Shown: positions 15,622 to 23,663 of the stretch, in pieces | How the letters are laid out: every line of letters starts with the position of its first letter | Position numbering within the stretch: the first letter of the stretch is position 1 | Origin: Zeimonas sp032027205 | GTDB lineage: Bacteria; Pseudomonadota; Gammaproteobacteria; Burkholderiales; Burkholderiaceae_E | Length of the DNA stretch: 64,000 nt | Direction of reading: 5' to 3' | Assembly: GCA_032027205.1 (NCBI GenBank) | Contig: JAVSMN010000001.1 | Span: 992,001 to 1,056,000, forward strand | Program-made: the position numbers and the translations under genes | Notes under the pieces: generated by a model | What the model was told of the DNA's origin: nothing | Databases searched by the model: none | What the model saw: the letters and a program-made list of their open reading frames with translations, nothing else

Positions 15622-16637
15622 GGCGCGCCGGACCCGAGCGGCGGCGGCGGATACAACCCGTGCACTCGCGCGTGCAGCCGCGCGAGGCCGAGCAGCGCGT
15701 CGATGTTCGGCGTGGCGACGCCCACCGCGCGAGCGATCTCGGCAACGCTGGCCACCAGCGCGTCGAGCTCCACCGGCCGGTCGGCGTCCACGTCCTGCAG
15801 CATCGACGAGCGGAACGCGCCGAGTTGCCGCGTGATCTTGTGGCGCTCCTCGGGGGCGGTATCGATCGGCAGGCCGATGCGCGAGCCGACCGCGGCCGCT
15901 TCGCGCATCGTCGCGCTGACGAATTCGCGCACCAGCGGATCGTCCATGATGCGATCGGTGGTGGCGCCGGTGATCGCCGAAATCGGGTTCACCGTCATGT
16001 TGCCCCACAGCTTGAACCAGACGTCGTGCTGGATGCGGGCCGACGTTTCGACGTCGAAGCCGGCGCGCGCGAACAACGCGGCAATCTGCCCGAGGCGGTC
16101 GCTCGTCGCGCCGTCGGGCTCGCCGAAGATCAGCCGATTGCCGCTGTTGCGACGAACGACGCCGGGCTCGGGCGTCGAGCACGCGAGATGCACGACGCAG
16201 CCGACGACGCGCTGCGCCGGCAGCGCTTGCCCGACGGCGCCATCGGCGTCGATCGCGGTCCAACGGCGCTGCGCGAACGCTGGGTCGAGCCCGTGAAAGA
16301 ACCACCACGGCACGCCGTTCATCGCAGGAACGATGACGGTGCGCTCGCCGATCAGCGGTGCGAGCGTCGGAGCGACCGCGGGCAGCGCGTTGGACTTCAG
16401 TGCGACGACGACGAGGTCCTGTTCGCCGAGTGCCGCCGGATCCGCGCTCGCGCGCAGCGGCACCGGCGGCGCTGCATCGGCGTCGGTCGCGCCCGGCTCG
16501 ATCAGTCGAATTCCGCCGCGCTCGACCGCGCGCAGCGTCGCGCCGCGCGCGAGCGCCGAGACCGATTCCCCGGCCGCCGCCAGGCGCGCAGCCAGAAGGC
16601 CGCCCACGGCGCCCAGCCCGACGATCGCGATCCGCAC
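15618..16637 (-). CDS. panE: 2-dehydropantoate 2-reductase (ketopantoate reductase)
   Basis: The 339-residue protein starts at GTG 16637 with the dinucleotide-binding GLGAVGGLLAARLAAAGE, followed by LVVVALKSNALP, VIVPAMNGVPWW and the catalytic-Lys region DVWFKLWGNMTVNPISAITG. It reduces ketopantoate to pantoate with NADPH for coenzyme A synthesis; panC lies at 49573. AAAGGAGGG precedes the start. Some relatives act on other 2-oxo acids, so substrate is inferred. Confidence 0.88.
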   Translation of the reverse strand: MRIAIVGLGAVGGLLAARLAAAGESVSALARGATLRAVERGGIRLIEPGATDADAAPPVPLRASADPAALGEQDLVVVALKSNALPAVAPTLAPLIGERTVIVPAMNGVPWWFFHGLDPAFAQRRWTAIDADGAVGQALPAQRVVGCVVHLACSTPEPGVVRRNSGNRLIFGEPDGATSDRLGQIAALFARAGFDVETSARIQHDVWFKLWGNMTVNPISAITGATTDRIMDDPLVREFVSATMREAAAVGSRIGLPIDTAPEERHKITRQLGAFRSSMLQDVDADRPVELDALVASVAEIARAVGVATPNIDALLGLARLHARVHGLYPPPPLGSGAP

Positions 16638-16678
16638 GAACTGCCCTCCTTTCCTCGTCGATGCCGACGCAGGCGCCC

Positions 16679-16684
16679 ACTATA
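16679..16684 (-). promoter_or_regulatory. Candidate -10 box of panE-ybaK
   Basis: TATAGT (5 of 6) on the minus strand, followed by GGGCGCC, 41 nt before the panE start. The predicted leader contains the strong AAAGGAGGG ribosome-binding site. No clear -35 box is seen. Confidence 0.4.
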
Positions 16685-16753
16685 GCGACCACGCGACAGC
16701 GTTCCGGAAATCGACGGCTCTCGTTTGCGGAACGCCGATTCTCCCTTGATGCT

Positions 16754-16772
16754 AACGGTTCTCATTCTCGTT
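16754..16772 (+). promoter_or_regulatory. Putative Fur box before the siderophore receptor
   Basis: The reverse complement reads AACGAGAATGAGAACCGTT, with tandem GAGAAT/GAGAAC hexamers like the GATAAT hexamers of Fur sites. It lies 22 nt before the receptor start. A related AACGAGAACGATTC sequence precedes tonB (21062-21081). Confidence 0.5.
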
Positions 16773-16794
16773 GAGACTACAAGGGGAGGTTTTC

Positions 16795-18927
16795 ATGCGC
16801 GTGCTTCCGCAACCGAGCGCCGCGGCCGCGCCCATCTGGCAACGCTGCTGCTGCTGTGCGGCGGTGCTGGGCGCGGCGCAGGCCGCGTGGGCGCAATCGC
16901 CACCGTTGGCGCCGGTGACGCTTCCCACGGTAAGCGTCACCGCACCGGGAGCCGGAGAAACGAGCGGCTACGACGCGCGCCGGACCACGACCGGCACGAA
17001 GACCGAGACGCCCTTGCGCGACGTGCCGCAGGCGGTGACGGTGGTGCCGCGAACGGTGATCGACGACCAGGCGATGGACAGCCTCGCCGATGTCGTGCGC
17101 TTCGTGCCGGGCGTGACGATGGGACAAGGCGAAGGCAACCGCGACCAGCCGGTGTTTCGCGGCATCGGCTCGACGGGTGACTTCTTCGTCGACGGCATCC
17201 GCGACGACATCCCCTACTACCGCGACCTCTACAACATCGAGCGCGTGGAAGTGTTGAAGGGCCCCAACGCGATGATCTTCGGGCGCGGCGGTTCGGGCGG
17301 CGTGCTCAACCGGGTCACGCGACAGGCGAGGTGGGAGGACATCGGCGAGGCGACGCTGCGGCTCGGTTCCTGGAAGGAGCGGCGCGCCACCGCCGACTTC
17401 GGACGCGCGCTTTCCGACTCGGCGGCGTTTCGCGTCACCGGCGTCTACGAACGCTCGCACAGCTACCGCGACTACTTCGCGCTCGAGCGTTACGGGGTGA
17501 ATCCGACCTTGGCATGGCGAGCCGGCGATCGCACGCTGGTGCGCGTGGGCTACGAGCACTTCAAGGACGAGCGCACCGCCGACCGCGGCGTGCCGTCGTT
17601 CGGCGGCCGGCCGGTCGACGTCGATCCATCGACCTTCTTCGGCAACCCGGCCCTCAGCAACACGCGGGCGCGAGTCGACGCGCTCGACGCCGTCGTCGAT
17701 CACGACTTCGGCAATGGGCTGAAGCTGACGAACCATGCGCGTTGGGCGAAGTACGAAAAGTTCTACCAGAACGTGTTCCCCGGCGCGGTGAACGCGACCG
17801 GAACGATGGTGTCGATCGCCGCGTACAACCATCGCACCGACCGCACGAACTTCTTCAATCAGACCGACCTGCGCTATCGCGCGACGACCGGCACGGTGGC
17901 ACACGAACTGCTGTTCGGCGCGGAGATCGGGCGGCAGACGACCGACAACTTCCGCAACACCGGCACCTTCGCCGGCGGCTCGCTGTCGGTGCCGCTCTCC
18001 TCGCCCGTGACCTTCGCGCCGGTGCGCTTCGCGCAGAGCGCAACCGACGCCGACAACCGCAGCACCGCGAACGTGGCGGCGCTCTACGTGCAGGACCAGA
18101 TCGAGTTGTCGAAGCACTGGCAGGCGGTCGCCGGCGTGCGCTTCGACCGCTTCGAAGTCGAGCTCGACGATCACCGCGACGCGAGCCGCCTGTCGAACAC
18201 GGATCATCTCGTTTCGCCGCGCATCGGCCTGATCTACAAGCCGATCGAGCCAGTTTCGATCTACGCGAGCTACACGGTGGCGTACCAGCCGCGGTCGGGC
18301 GACCAGCTCGGATCGCTCACCGCGGCGAACCGCTCGCTCGATCCGGAGAAGTTCCGCAACGTGGAGCTCGGCGCGAAGTGGGACGTGTCGTCGCGTCTGT
18401 CGGCGACGGCGGCGGTGTACCGGCTCGAACGCACGAACGTCGCGGTCACCGATCCGAACGATCCGACGCGCTCGCTGCTTGTCGACGGGCAGCACGCGCA
18501 GGGCGTCGAGTTGACGCTCGCCGGGCGCGTGGCGCCGAACTGGCGCGTGATCGGCGGCTATGCGTACCAGGACGGCGAATACGACAGCGACCAATCGTCG
18601 GCGATCCGCCAGGGCAACCGCATCGCGCAATTGCCGCGGCACAGCTTCTCGCTGTGGAACCGCTACGACTTCGACGCGAAGTGGGGCGCCGGGCTGGGTA
18701 TGGTCGCGTCGAGCGCGCTCTACGCCGGCGCCGACAACGCGGTGACGCTGCCCGGATTCGCGCGCGTCGATGCCGCCGTGTACTACGAAGTGACGCCCGA
18801 CCTGCGCCTGCAGTTAAACGTCCAGAACCTGTTCGACCGCGAGTACTTCGCATCGGCGCACAGCAACAACAACATCATGCCGGGGTCACCGCAGGCGGTG
18901 CGGGTGAGCCTCAGCGCGGACTATTGA
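16795..18927 (+). CDS. TonB-dependent outer-membrane siderophore receptor
   Basis: The 710-residue protein has a signal peptide (unusually with four consecutive Cys), a TonB-box-like LPTVSVTAP, a plug domain (TETPLRDVPQAVTVVP, FVDGIRDDIPYYRDLYNIER, VLKGPNAMIFGRGGSGGVLN) and a beta-barrel ending NLFDREYFASAHSNNNIMPG...VSLSADY with terminal aromatic Tyr. The plug motifs match ferric-siderophore receptors of the Fiu/FhuE type. AAGGGGAGG precedes the ATG at 16795. It faces exbD-exbB-tonB, which would energise it, and both units have a Fur-like site. Ligand is unknown. Confidence 0.9.
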   Translation: MRVLPQPSAAAAPIWQRCCCCAAVLGAAQAAWAQSPPLAPVTLPTVSVTAPGAGETSGYDARRTTTGTKTETPLRDVPQAVTVVPRTVIDDQAMDSLADVVRFVPGVTMGQGEGNRDQPVFRGIGSTGDFFVDGIRDDIPYYRDLYNIERVEVLKGPNAMIFGRGGSGGVLNRVTRQARWEDIGEATLRLGSWKERRATADFGRALSDSAAFRVTGVYERSHSYRDYFALERYGVNPTLAWRAGDRTLVRVGYEHFKDERTADRGVPSFGGRPVDVDPSTFFGNPALSNTRARVDALDAVVDHDFGNGLKLTNHARWAKYEKFYQNVFPGAVNATGTMVSIAAYNHRTDRTNFFNQTDLRYRATTGTVAHELLFGAEIGRQTTDNFRNTGTFAGGSLSVPLSSPVTFAPVRFAQSATDADNRSTANVAALYVQDQIELSKHWQAVAGVRFDRFEVELDDHRDASRLSNTDHLVSPRIGLIYKPIEPVSIYASYTVAYQPRSGDQLGSLTAANRSLDPEKFRNVELGAKWDVSSRLSATAAVYRLERTNVAVTDPNDPTRSLLVDGQHAQGVELTLAGRVAPNWRVIGGYAYQDGEYDSDQSSAIRQGNRIAQLPRHSFSLWNRYDFDAKWGAGLGMVASSALYAGADNAVTLPGFARVDAAVYYEVTPDLRLQLNVQNLFDREYFASAHSNNNIMPGSPQAVRVSLSADY

Positions 18928-18968
18928 GCCGCGGTTAGCGGGCAACCCATCTGGTCCGGCGCCGGGCG

Positions 18969-19400
18969 CTACCTGGCCTCGTCGGCGCTGCGCGGATCGG
19001 TAACGAAGCCGATCCGCGCCAGCCCGTTTCGCGACGCGTCGGACAGCACGCGCGCGATCGTCTCATAGGGCGTGCGCCGATCGGCGCGCACGCGCAATTC
19101 GGTCTTCGGATCGTGGCGCGCGACTTCGGCGAAACGCGCGGGCAGCGCGGCCGCGTCGATCGGGACGCCGTCGACGCGCACGAGGCCGCCGACGTCGATC
19201 GCGACGTCGAGCGCGGGTGCATCACGCTCGGTAACCGTGCTCGATGCGCGCGGCAGGTCGAGCTTCACCGCGTGCGTGAGCAGCGGCGCCGTCACCATGA
19301 ACACGACCATCAGCACGAGCATGACGTCGATCAACGGCACCATGTTGATCTCGACGATTGGTTCCTCGTTGCCTTCGTCATCGAGCAGCGAGAAGGCCAT
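18969..19400 (-). CDS. exbD: Biopolymer transport protein ExbD
   Basis: The 143-residue protein has the short cytoplasmic N-terminus, a single membrane helix with the proton-conducting Asp (EINMVPLIDVMLVLMVVFMV) and a periplasmic domain (VRADRRTPYETIARVL). With ExbB it uses the proton gradient to drive TonB. The ATG overlaps the exbB stop by one base (TGATG). Confidence 0.94.
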   Translation of the reverse strand: MAFSLLDDEGNEEPIVEINMVPLIDVMLVLMVVFMVTAPLLTHAVKLDLPRASSTVTERDAPALDVAIDVGGLVRVDGVPIDAAALPARFAEVARHDPKTELRVRADRRTPYETIARVLSDASRNGLARIGFVTDPRSADEAR

Positions 19401-20164
19401 CAGCGGCTCCCGACGGGTGCGAGCCTCGCGCTCGCCGCCCTCGATGCCGTCGCATCGGCTCGCGCCGCGCGCTGGCGCAACTCGATCGGCGACGCCCCGG
19501 TCGCCAGCATCGCGAGCAGTTCGTGCGCGAAGGCCTCGAGCCCGGTGCGCAGGTTGCGCCGCTCACGGGCGAACGCGTTGTACGCCATCGACGCCGGAAT
19601 CGCGACCGCCAGCCCGATCCCGGTCATGATCAGCGCCTCTCCCACCGGACCCGCGACCTCCTGCAGGCCGGCCGCTCCAGCGTCGCCGATCGCGAGCAGC
19701 GCGTGATAGATGCCCCAGACGGTGCCGAACAGACCGACGAAGGGCGCAGTGGACGATACGGTGGCGAGCAGCGTCTGCCCGGCTTCGAGGCAGGCGCATT
19801 CGCGCACGATCGAACGCTTCAGCGAACGTGCGACGAACTCCAGCGGCGTTCCGGCGTCGAGCGCGCCGCGCAGGGTGGCGGCGCGGTGACGCTCGATCGC
19901 GTCGAAGCCGTCCTCGAACACGCGCGACCAGGCGTCGCGACCCGAGGCGCGTTGCGCACGCAGTTCGAGCGCCGCGAGCGACGGCTCGTTCCAGAACGAA
20001 GCGAGGAAGCTGCGAGAAGCAAGCCGTCGACGCAACGCGTTCAGTCCCTTCGCGGCGATCCAGTACCAGCTTGCCACCGACATCGCGAGCAGCAGCGCCA
20101 GCACCGACCACGCAACGGCGTCGGCGTGCCCGAGGAAATGCGTGAATCCGAGCGTCTCGGTCAT
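19400..20164 (-). CDS. exbB: MotA/TolQ/ExbB proton channel family protein ExbB
   Basis: The 254-residue protein has an N-terminal membrane helix (AVAWSVLALLLAMSVASWYWI), a cytoplasmic region and the conserved C-terminal helices LLATVSSTAPFVGLFGTVWG and EALIMTGIGLAVAIPASMAY. It forms the pentameric motor around the ExbD dimer. It lies 17 bp after tonB and overlaps exbD. Confidence 0.94.
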   Translation of the reverse strand: MTETLGFTHFLGHADAVAWSVLALLLAMSVASWYWIAAKGLNALRRRLASRSFLASFWNEPSLAALELRAQRASGRDAWSRVFEDGFDAIERHRAATLRGALDAGTPLEFVARSLKRSIVRECACLEAGQTLLATVSSTAPFVGLFGTVWGIYHALLAIGDAGAAGLQEVAGPVGEALIMTGIGLAVAIPASMAYNAFARERRNLRTGLEAFAHELLAMLATGASPIELRQRAARADATASRAASARLAPVGSR

Positions 20165-20181
20165 GGAATCTCTACTCCGGG

Positions 20182-21048
20182 TCAACCATTGTCCAGGCGG
20201 AACTCGATCGGCACGAGCACCCACGCTGCGACGTTGTCGTCACCGCGTCGTGCGGCGACGAAGTGCCAGTGCCGGACCGCGTCGAATGCCGCTTCGTCCA
20301 GGCGCGACGAGCCCGACGAGGCCTGCACCTCGAGCCGCGACGGACTGCCGTCGCGCTCGACGCGCACGCGCAGCACGACGCGACCTTCCTCGCCGAGTCG
20401 ACGCGATGCGCGCGGATAGGCGGGCGGCGGATTGCGCAGGTAGGCCGCGTCGAAGCGCGGCGCCTGCATCGGCATGGCGGGAGCGGCGGCGGGGAGCGCT
20501 CGAATCGACGCGATCGGTGCGGGCGCGGCGACCGGCGATGGCGGCGCCGCAACCGGCTGCGGCGCGGCTACGGGAGGCAGCGAGCCGACGACCGGCTGCG
20601 GCGCCGTCGGCGTCGGCACCGGGAATGCGACCTTCTCGGGAGGCGGCTCGGCGAGCCGCGGCGCCTCGCGTGCGGGTCGTGGCTTTTCCGCCTTGCGCAC
20701 CGGTTTGGGATGCGGCTTGCGGACGATCGGTTGTGCTCGCACTTCGGGCACGGCTTGCGGCAGCGGTTCCGCTACGGGCGGCGGCTCGACAACCGGTGGC
20801 GGCTCCGCCCGGGCCTGTGGCGCCGGGGCCGGTTGTGCCGCGGGCGGCGCCGCGGCGATCGGCTGCACCGGTGCCTGCTGCGCTTCGATGAAGCGAACCT
20901 CGAGCGGCACAGGAATGCTCGGCGCTGGCGTGTCGAGCCCCGTCCACGCTGCCCAGCCGAGCGTGGCGTGCAGCAGCAGCGTCGTGCCGATGCCAGCCGC
21001 CCGGCGGCCGCCGTTACCGGCCGCGGATGCTTCGCCGATCGAATGCAT
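20182..21048 (-). CDS. tonB: Energy transducer TonB
   Basis: The 288-residue protein has one N-terminal anchor (GIGTTLLLHATLGWAAWTG), a long Pro/Ala-rich spacer with a KPHPKPVRKAEKPRP segment (residues 50-200) and a C-terminal TonB domain (NPPPAYPRASRRLGEEGRV, RVERDGSPSRLEV, DAVRHWHFVAAR). It carries ExbBD energy to outer-membrane receptors such as those at 16795 and 23664. It is the first gene of tonB-exbB-exbD, with a Fur-like site just upstream. Confidence 0.95.
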   Translation of the reverse strand: MHSIGEASAAGNGGRRAAGIGTTLLLHATLGWAAWTGLDTPAPSIPVPLEVRFIEAQQAPVQPIAAAPPAAQPAPAPQARAEPPPVVEPPPVAEPLPQAVPEVRAQPIVRKPHPKPVRKAEKPRPAREAPRLAEPPPEKVAFPVPTPTAPQPVVGSLPPVAAPQPVAAPPSPVAAPAPIASIRALPAAAPAMPMQAPRFDAAYLRNPPPAYPRASRRLGEEGRVVLRVRVERDGSPSRLEVQASSGSSRLDEAAFDAVRHWHFVAARRGDDNVAAWVLVPIEFRLDNG

Positions 21049-21061
21049 CGGCGAAGTCTAA

Positions 21062-21081
21062 TACGAATCGTTCTCGTTCTT
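21062..21081 (-). promoter_or_regulatory. Putative Fur box before tonB-exbB-exbD
   Basis: The minus strand reads AAGAACGAGAACGATTCGTA, sharing AACGAGAA(T/C)GA with the site at 16754-16772. It begins 14 nt before the tonB start, where a bound repressor would block transcription. Confidence 0.45.
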
Positions 21082-21129
21082 GATTGATCTGTCGCAAGCC
21101 CTGCAAGCGAGCCCCGCGAGCCGGTCCGA

Positions 21130-22035
21130 CTACCCCCGCGGATGGTGCTGCGCGTGCAGCGTCTTCAGCCGCTCGCGCGCGACGTGCGTGTAGATCTGCG
21201 TCGTCGAGATGTCCGCATGGCCGAGCAGCATCTGCACGACGCGCAGGTCGGCGCCGTGGTTCAGCAGGTGCGTGGCGAACGCATGCCGTAGCGTGTGTGG
21301 CGACAGTGGCGCATGCACCTCGGCCGCGCGCGCGTAGCGCTTGACCAGCGTCCAGAACATCTGCCGCGTCATCGGACCGCCGCGCTGCGTGACGAACAGC
21401 GCGTCGGCCGCGCGCGCACCGAGCAGCACGGGCCGCGCCTCGCGCAGGTAGCGCACGATCCATTCGCGCGCCTCCTCGCCCAGCGGCACCAGCCGCTCCT
21501 TGTCGCCCTTTCCGACGACGCGCACCACCCCTTCGGTCAGCGCGACGCGCACCGTGTCCAGGCCGACCAGTTCGCTCACGCGCAGGCCCGTCGCATACAT
21601 CGTCTCGAGCATGGCGCGGTCGCGCAGCCCGAGCGCGGTCTCGACGTCGGGGGCAGCGAGCAGCGACTCGACCTGTCGCTCGGACAGCGCCTTCGGAAAG
21701 CGTGGCGGCTGGCGCGCGGAATGGATATGCAGCGTCGGGTCGTCCTCGCGCACGCGCTCGCGAACGAGCCAGCGATAGAAGCGGCGAAAGACGGCCAGGC
21801 GCCGGTTACTGCTCGACGGGCGCGATCCGGCGTGGCGCGCCGCAATGTAGTCCTGCAAGTCCGCTGCGCTCGCGTCGTGCAGCGCCGCGCGCACCGGGTC
21901 GGCAAGCCATGCGGCAAGTGCAGCGAGATCGCGCTGGTAGGCGGCGAGCGTGTTGCGCGACAGTCCGTCCTCGAGCCAGACGGCGTCGCAGAATGCTTCG
22001 ATCCAGCGCGCTGCGGCGTCGTGCTGCGCGCTCAC
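21130..22035 (-). CDS. xerD: Site-specific tyrosine recombinase XerD
   Basis: The 301-residue protein has the SAM-like N-terminal core-binding domain (GLSRNTLAAYQRDL, NRRLAVFRRFYRWLVRE) and the catalytic domain with Arg in ATGLRVSELVGL, Lys in VGKGDKERLVPL, HTLRHAFATHLL, GHADISTTQIYTH and the nucleophile Tyr. It resolves chromosome dimers at dif with XerC and FtsK. GTG 22035 overlaps the stop of the upstream gene (GTGA). The XerD rather than XerC call rests on overall resemblance. Confidence 0.9.
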   Translation of the reverse strand: MSAQHDAAARWIEAFCDAVWLEDGLSRNTLAAYQRDLAALAAWLADPVRAALHDASAADLQDYIAARHAGSRPSSSNRRLAVFRRFYRWLVRERVREDDPTLHIHSARQPPRFPKALSERQVESLLAAPDVETALGLRDRAMLETMYATGLRVSELVGLDTVRVALTEGVVRVVGKGDKERLVPLGEEAREWIVRYLREARPVLLGARAADALFVTQRGGPMTRQMFWTLVKRYARAAEVHAPLSPHTLRHAFATHLLNHGADLRVVQMLLGHADISTTQIYTHVARERLKTLHAQHHPRG

Positions 22036-22652
22036 GTGCCGCGGTTTCCGTTCGCGTTTTTCGGCGCGGGCAAACCGAGAAGCGCGCGTCCGAGCGCGGC
22101 ATCGAGCGGTCGCTCGCCGATGAAGGCGCGCAGCAGCGCATCGAACAGATCGCCGCCGGGCGCCTCGGCGCCGAGTGCTCGACCGTCGACGCTCACGCGG
22201 ATCGATCCGCCGATCGCATCGACGTCCACGCGATCGCCCTTCTGCAGGCGCTCGAGCGCGAGCAGCGGCTCGAGCAGCCGCGCGAGTCGCGGCTGCAGCA
22301 GCGCGAAGGCGTCGTCGGCCATGTTCGCCCGCATGGCCGCAACGATGCGATCGACGACCCAGTCGGTGGACAGCGCGGCGAGCATCGTCAGCGACAGCCT
22401 GCGCGGGCCGGATTGTCCGAGGATCGCGTGCGCCTGCGACGACGGTCGCGCGACGTAGAGCGCAGCGACGTAGGTGCGCACGACGTACAGCGTGCGCTCG
22501 CCCGCGCCGTTCAACTGCAGCAACGCCCCGCCGAGTTCGATCGAATCTTCCAGTGCGACGCCGGCGACCTCGATCGCGCGCGACGCCGGCGCGGCGAGCA
22601 ACGCAAACGCCGCAGCGAGCGCGATTGCCGGACCTTTGCCCGTGAATCTCAT
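22032..22652 (-). CDS. Chalcone-isomerase-fold periplasmic protein
   Basis: The 206-residue product has a signal peptide (ALAAAFALLAAPASRA) and the bacterial chalcone isomerase-like pattern: IEVAGVALEDSIELGGALLQLNG, LYVVRTYVAALYV, RRLSLTMLAALSTDWVVDRI and a C-terminal AFIGERPLDAALGRALLGL. These proteins are widespread in proteobacteria, probably bind a small hydrophobic ligand, and have no proven reaction. Translation of xerD is probably coupled to it by the GTGA overlap. The -10 box lies only eight bases before its ATG. Confidence 0.8.
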   Translation of the reverse strand: MRFTGKGPAIALAAAFALLAAPASRAIEVAGVALEDSIELGGALLQLNGAGERTLYVVRTYVAALYVARPSSQAHAILGQSGPRRLSLTMLAALSTDWVVDRIVAAMRANMADDAFALLQPRLARLLEPLLALERLQKGDRVDVDAIGGSIRVSVDGRALGAEAPGGDLFDALLRAFIGERPLDAALGRALLGLPAPKNANGNRGT

Positions 22653-22660
22653 GGGCGCCG

Positions 22661-22666
22661 ACTATA
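22661..22666 (-). promoter_or_regulatory. Candidate -10 box of the chalcone-isomerase-like gene
   Basis: TATAGT (5 of 6) on the minus strand, then CGGCGCCC, then ATG at 22652. Initiation would fall one or two bases before the start codon. There is no space for a Shine-Dalgarno. Confidence 0.45.
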
Positions 22667-22730
22667 ACGCGAGCGACGCGGCGTGCACGCGTGAATCGAT
22701 GGGACTCGCCAGCTATACACTGCTGCCGCC

Positions 22731-23648
22731 ATGAATCCCGTTACCGCGCTGTTTCCCGATCTCGCGCTGATCGCCATCGGCCAGTTGCTGCTGCGATGGC
22801 TGGTGCGCGAGCGCGCCGTGTGGAGCGGACTCGAGAAGCTGATCTACTACGTGCTGTTTCCGGCGCTGCTGTTCGACACGATCCTGCACATGCGGCTGGA
22901 ACTGTCCACGGCGCTGCCGGCGGTCATCGTCGCGCTGGCGGCGATCGGCGTGGGCATCGGGCTCGGCTGGCTGGCGCGCCCGGTGCTCGATCCCGATCCG
23001 TCGCGCTTCGCCGCCGGCGTGCAGTGCGCATTCCGCTTCAATTCGTACGTGATGCTCGCCCTGTCGCAACGCGTAGGCGGCGAAGCCGGGCTGTCGCTCG
23101 CGGCGATCCTGATCGGCGTCAGCGTTCCGGTGGTGAACTTCGCCGCGGTGATCCCGCTGGCGCAGCACGCGCAGAGCCGGCTCGGTGCGGAACTCGCGCG
23201 CAATCCGCTGATCCTCGCCACCGTCGCCGGCCTGATCGGCCATGCGCTCGGCCTCAGCCTGCCCGCGCCGGTCGAGGCGACGCTCGGCCGGCTGGGCGGC
23301 GCCTCGATCGCGCTCGGACTGCTCGCCGTCGGTGCCGGGCTGCAGCTCGATGCCTTGCGCGGCGGCTGGCACGAATCCAGATCGACGCTCGCGCTAGGCG
23401 GCTGGATCATCGCGGTAAAGATGTTTGCGATGCCGGCCGCCGCCTGGGCGCTGTCGGCGGCAGCCGGCCTCGACGCGCCGACGCGCGCGATCGTCGTGCT
23501 GTACGCGGCGATGCCGACCGCTCCGTCGGCGTACATCCTGGCCGCCCGCATGGGCGGCGACGCATCGTTCACCGCGCTGCTGATGACGGTGTCGATGCTC
23601 GTCGCCGTCGTGACGCTGCCGGCGTGGCTCGCGCTGCTGCTCGGCTGA
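22731..23648 (+). CDS. AEC-family (auxin efflux carrier-like) transporter
   Basis: The 305-residue membrane protein has about nine or ten helices in the AEC arrangement: KLIYYVLFPALLFDTILHM in the first half and FAMPAAAWALSAAAGLDAPT, AAMPTAPSAYILAARMGGD in the second. Bacterial members export or import small organic acids; substrate cannot be read from sequence. It is divergent from the chalcone-isomerase-like gene across 78 bp and convergent with the TonB receptor that follows (15 bp gap). Confidence 0.85.
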   Translation: MNPVTALFPDLALIAIGQLLLRWLVRERAVWSGLEKLIYYVLFPALLFDTILHMRLELSTALPAVIVALAAIGVGIGLGWLARPVLDPDPSRFAAGVQCAFRFNSYVMLALSQRVGGEAGLSLAAILIGVSVPVVNFAAVIPLAQHAQSRLGAELARNPLILATVAGLIGHALGLSLPAPVEATLGRLGGASIALGLLAVGAGLQLDALRGGWHESRSTLALGGWIIAVKMFAMPAAAWALSAAAGLDAPTRAIVVLYAAMPTAPSAYILAARMGGDASFTALLMTVSMLVAVVTLPAWLALLLG

Positions 23649-23663
23649 CTTGCCCGCGCCGCC

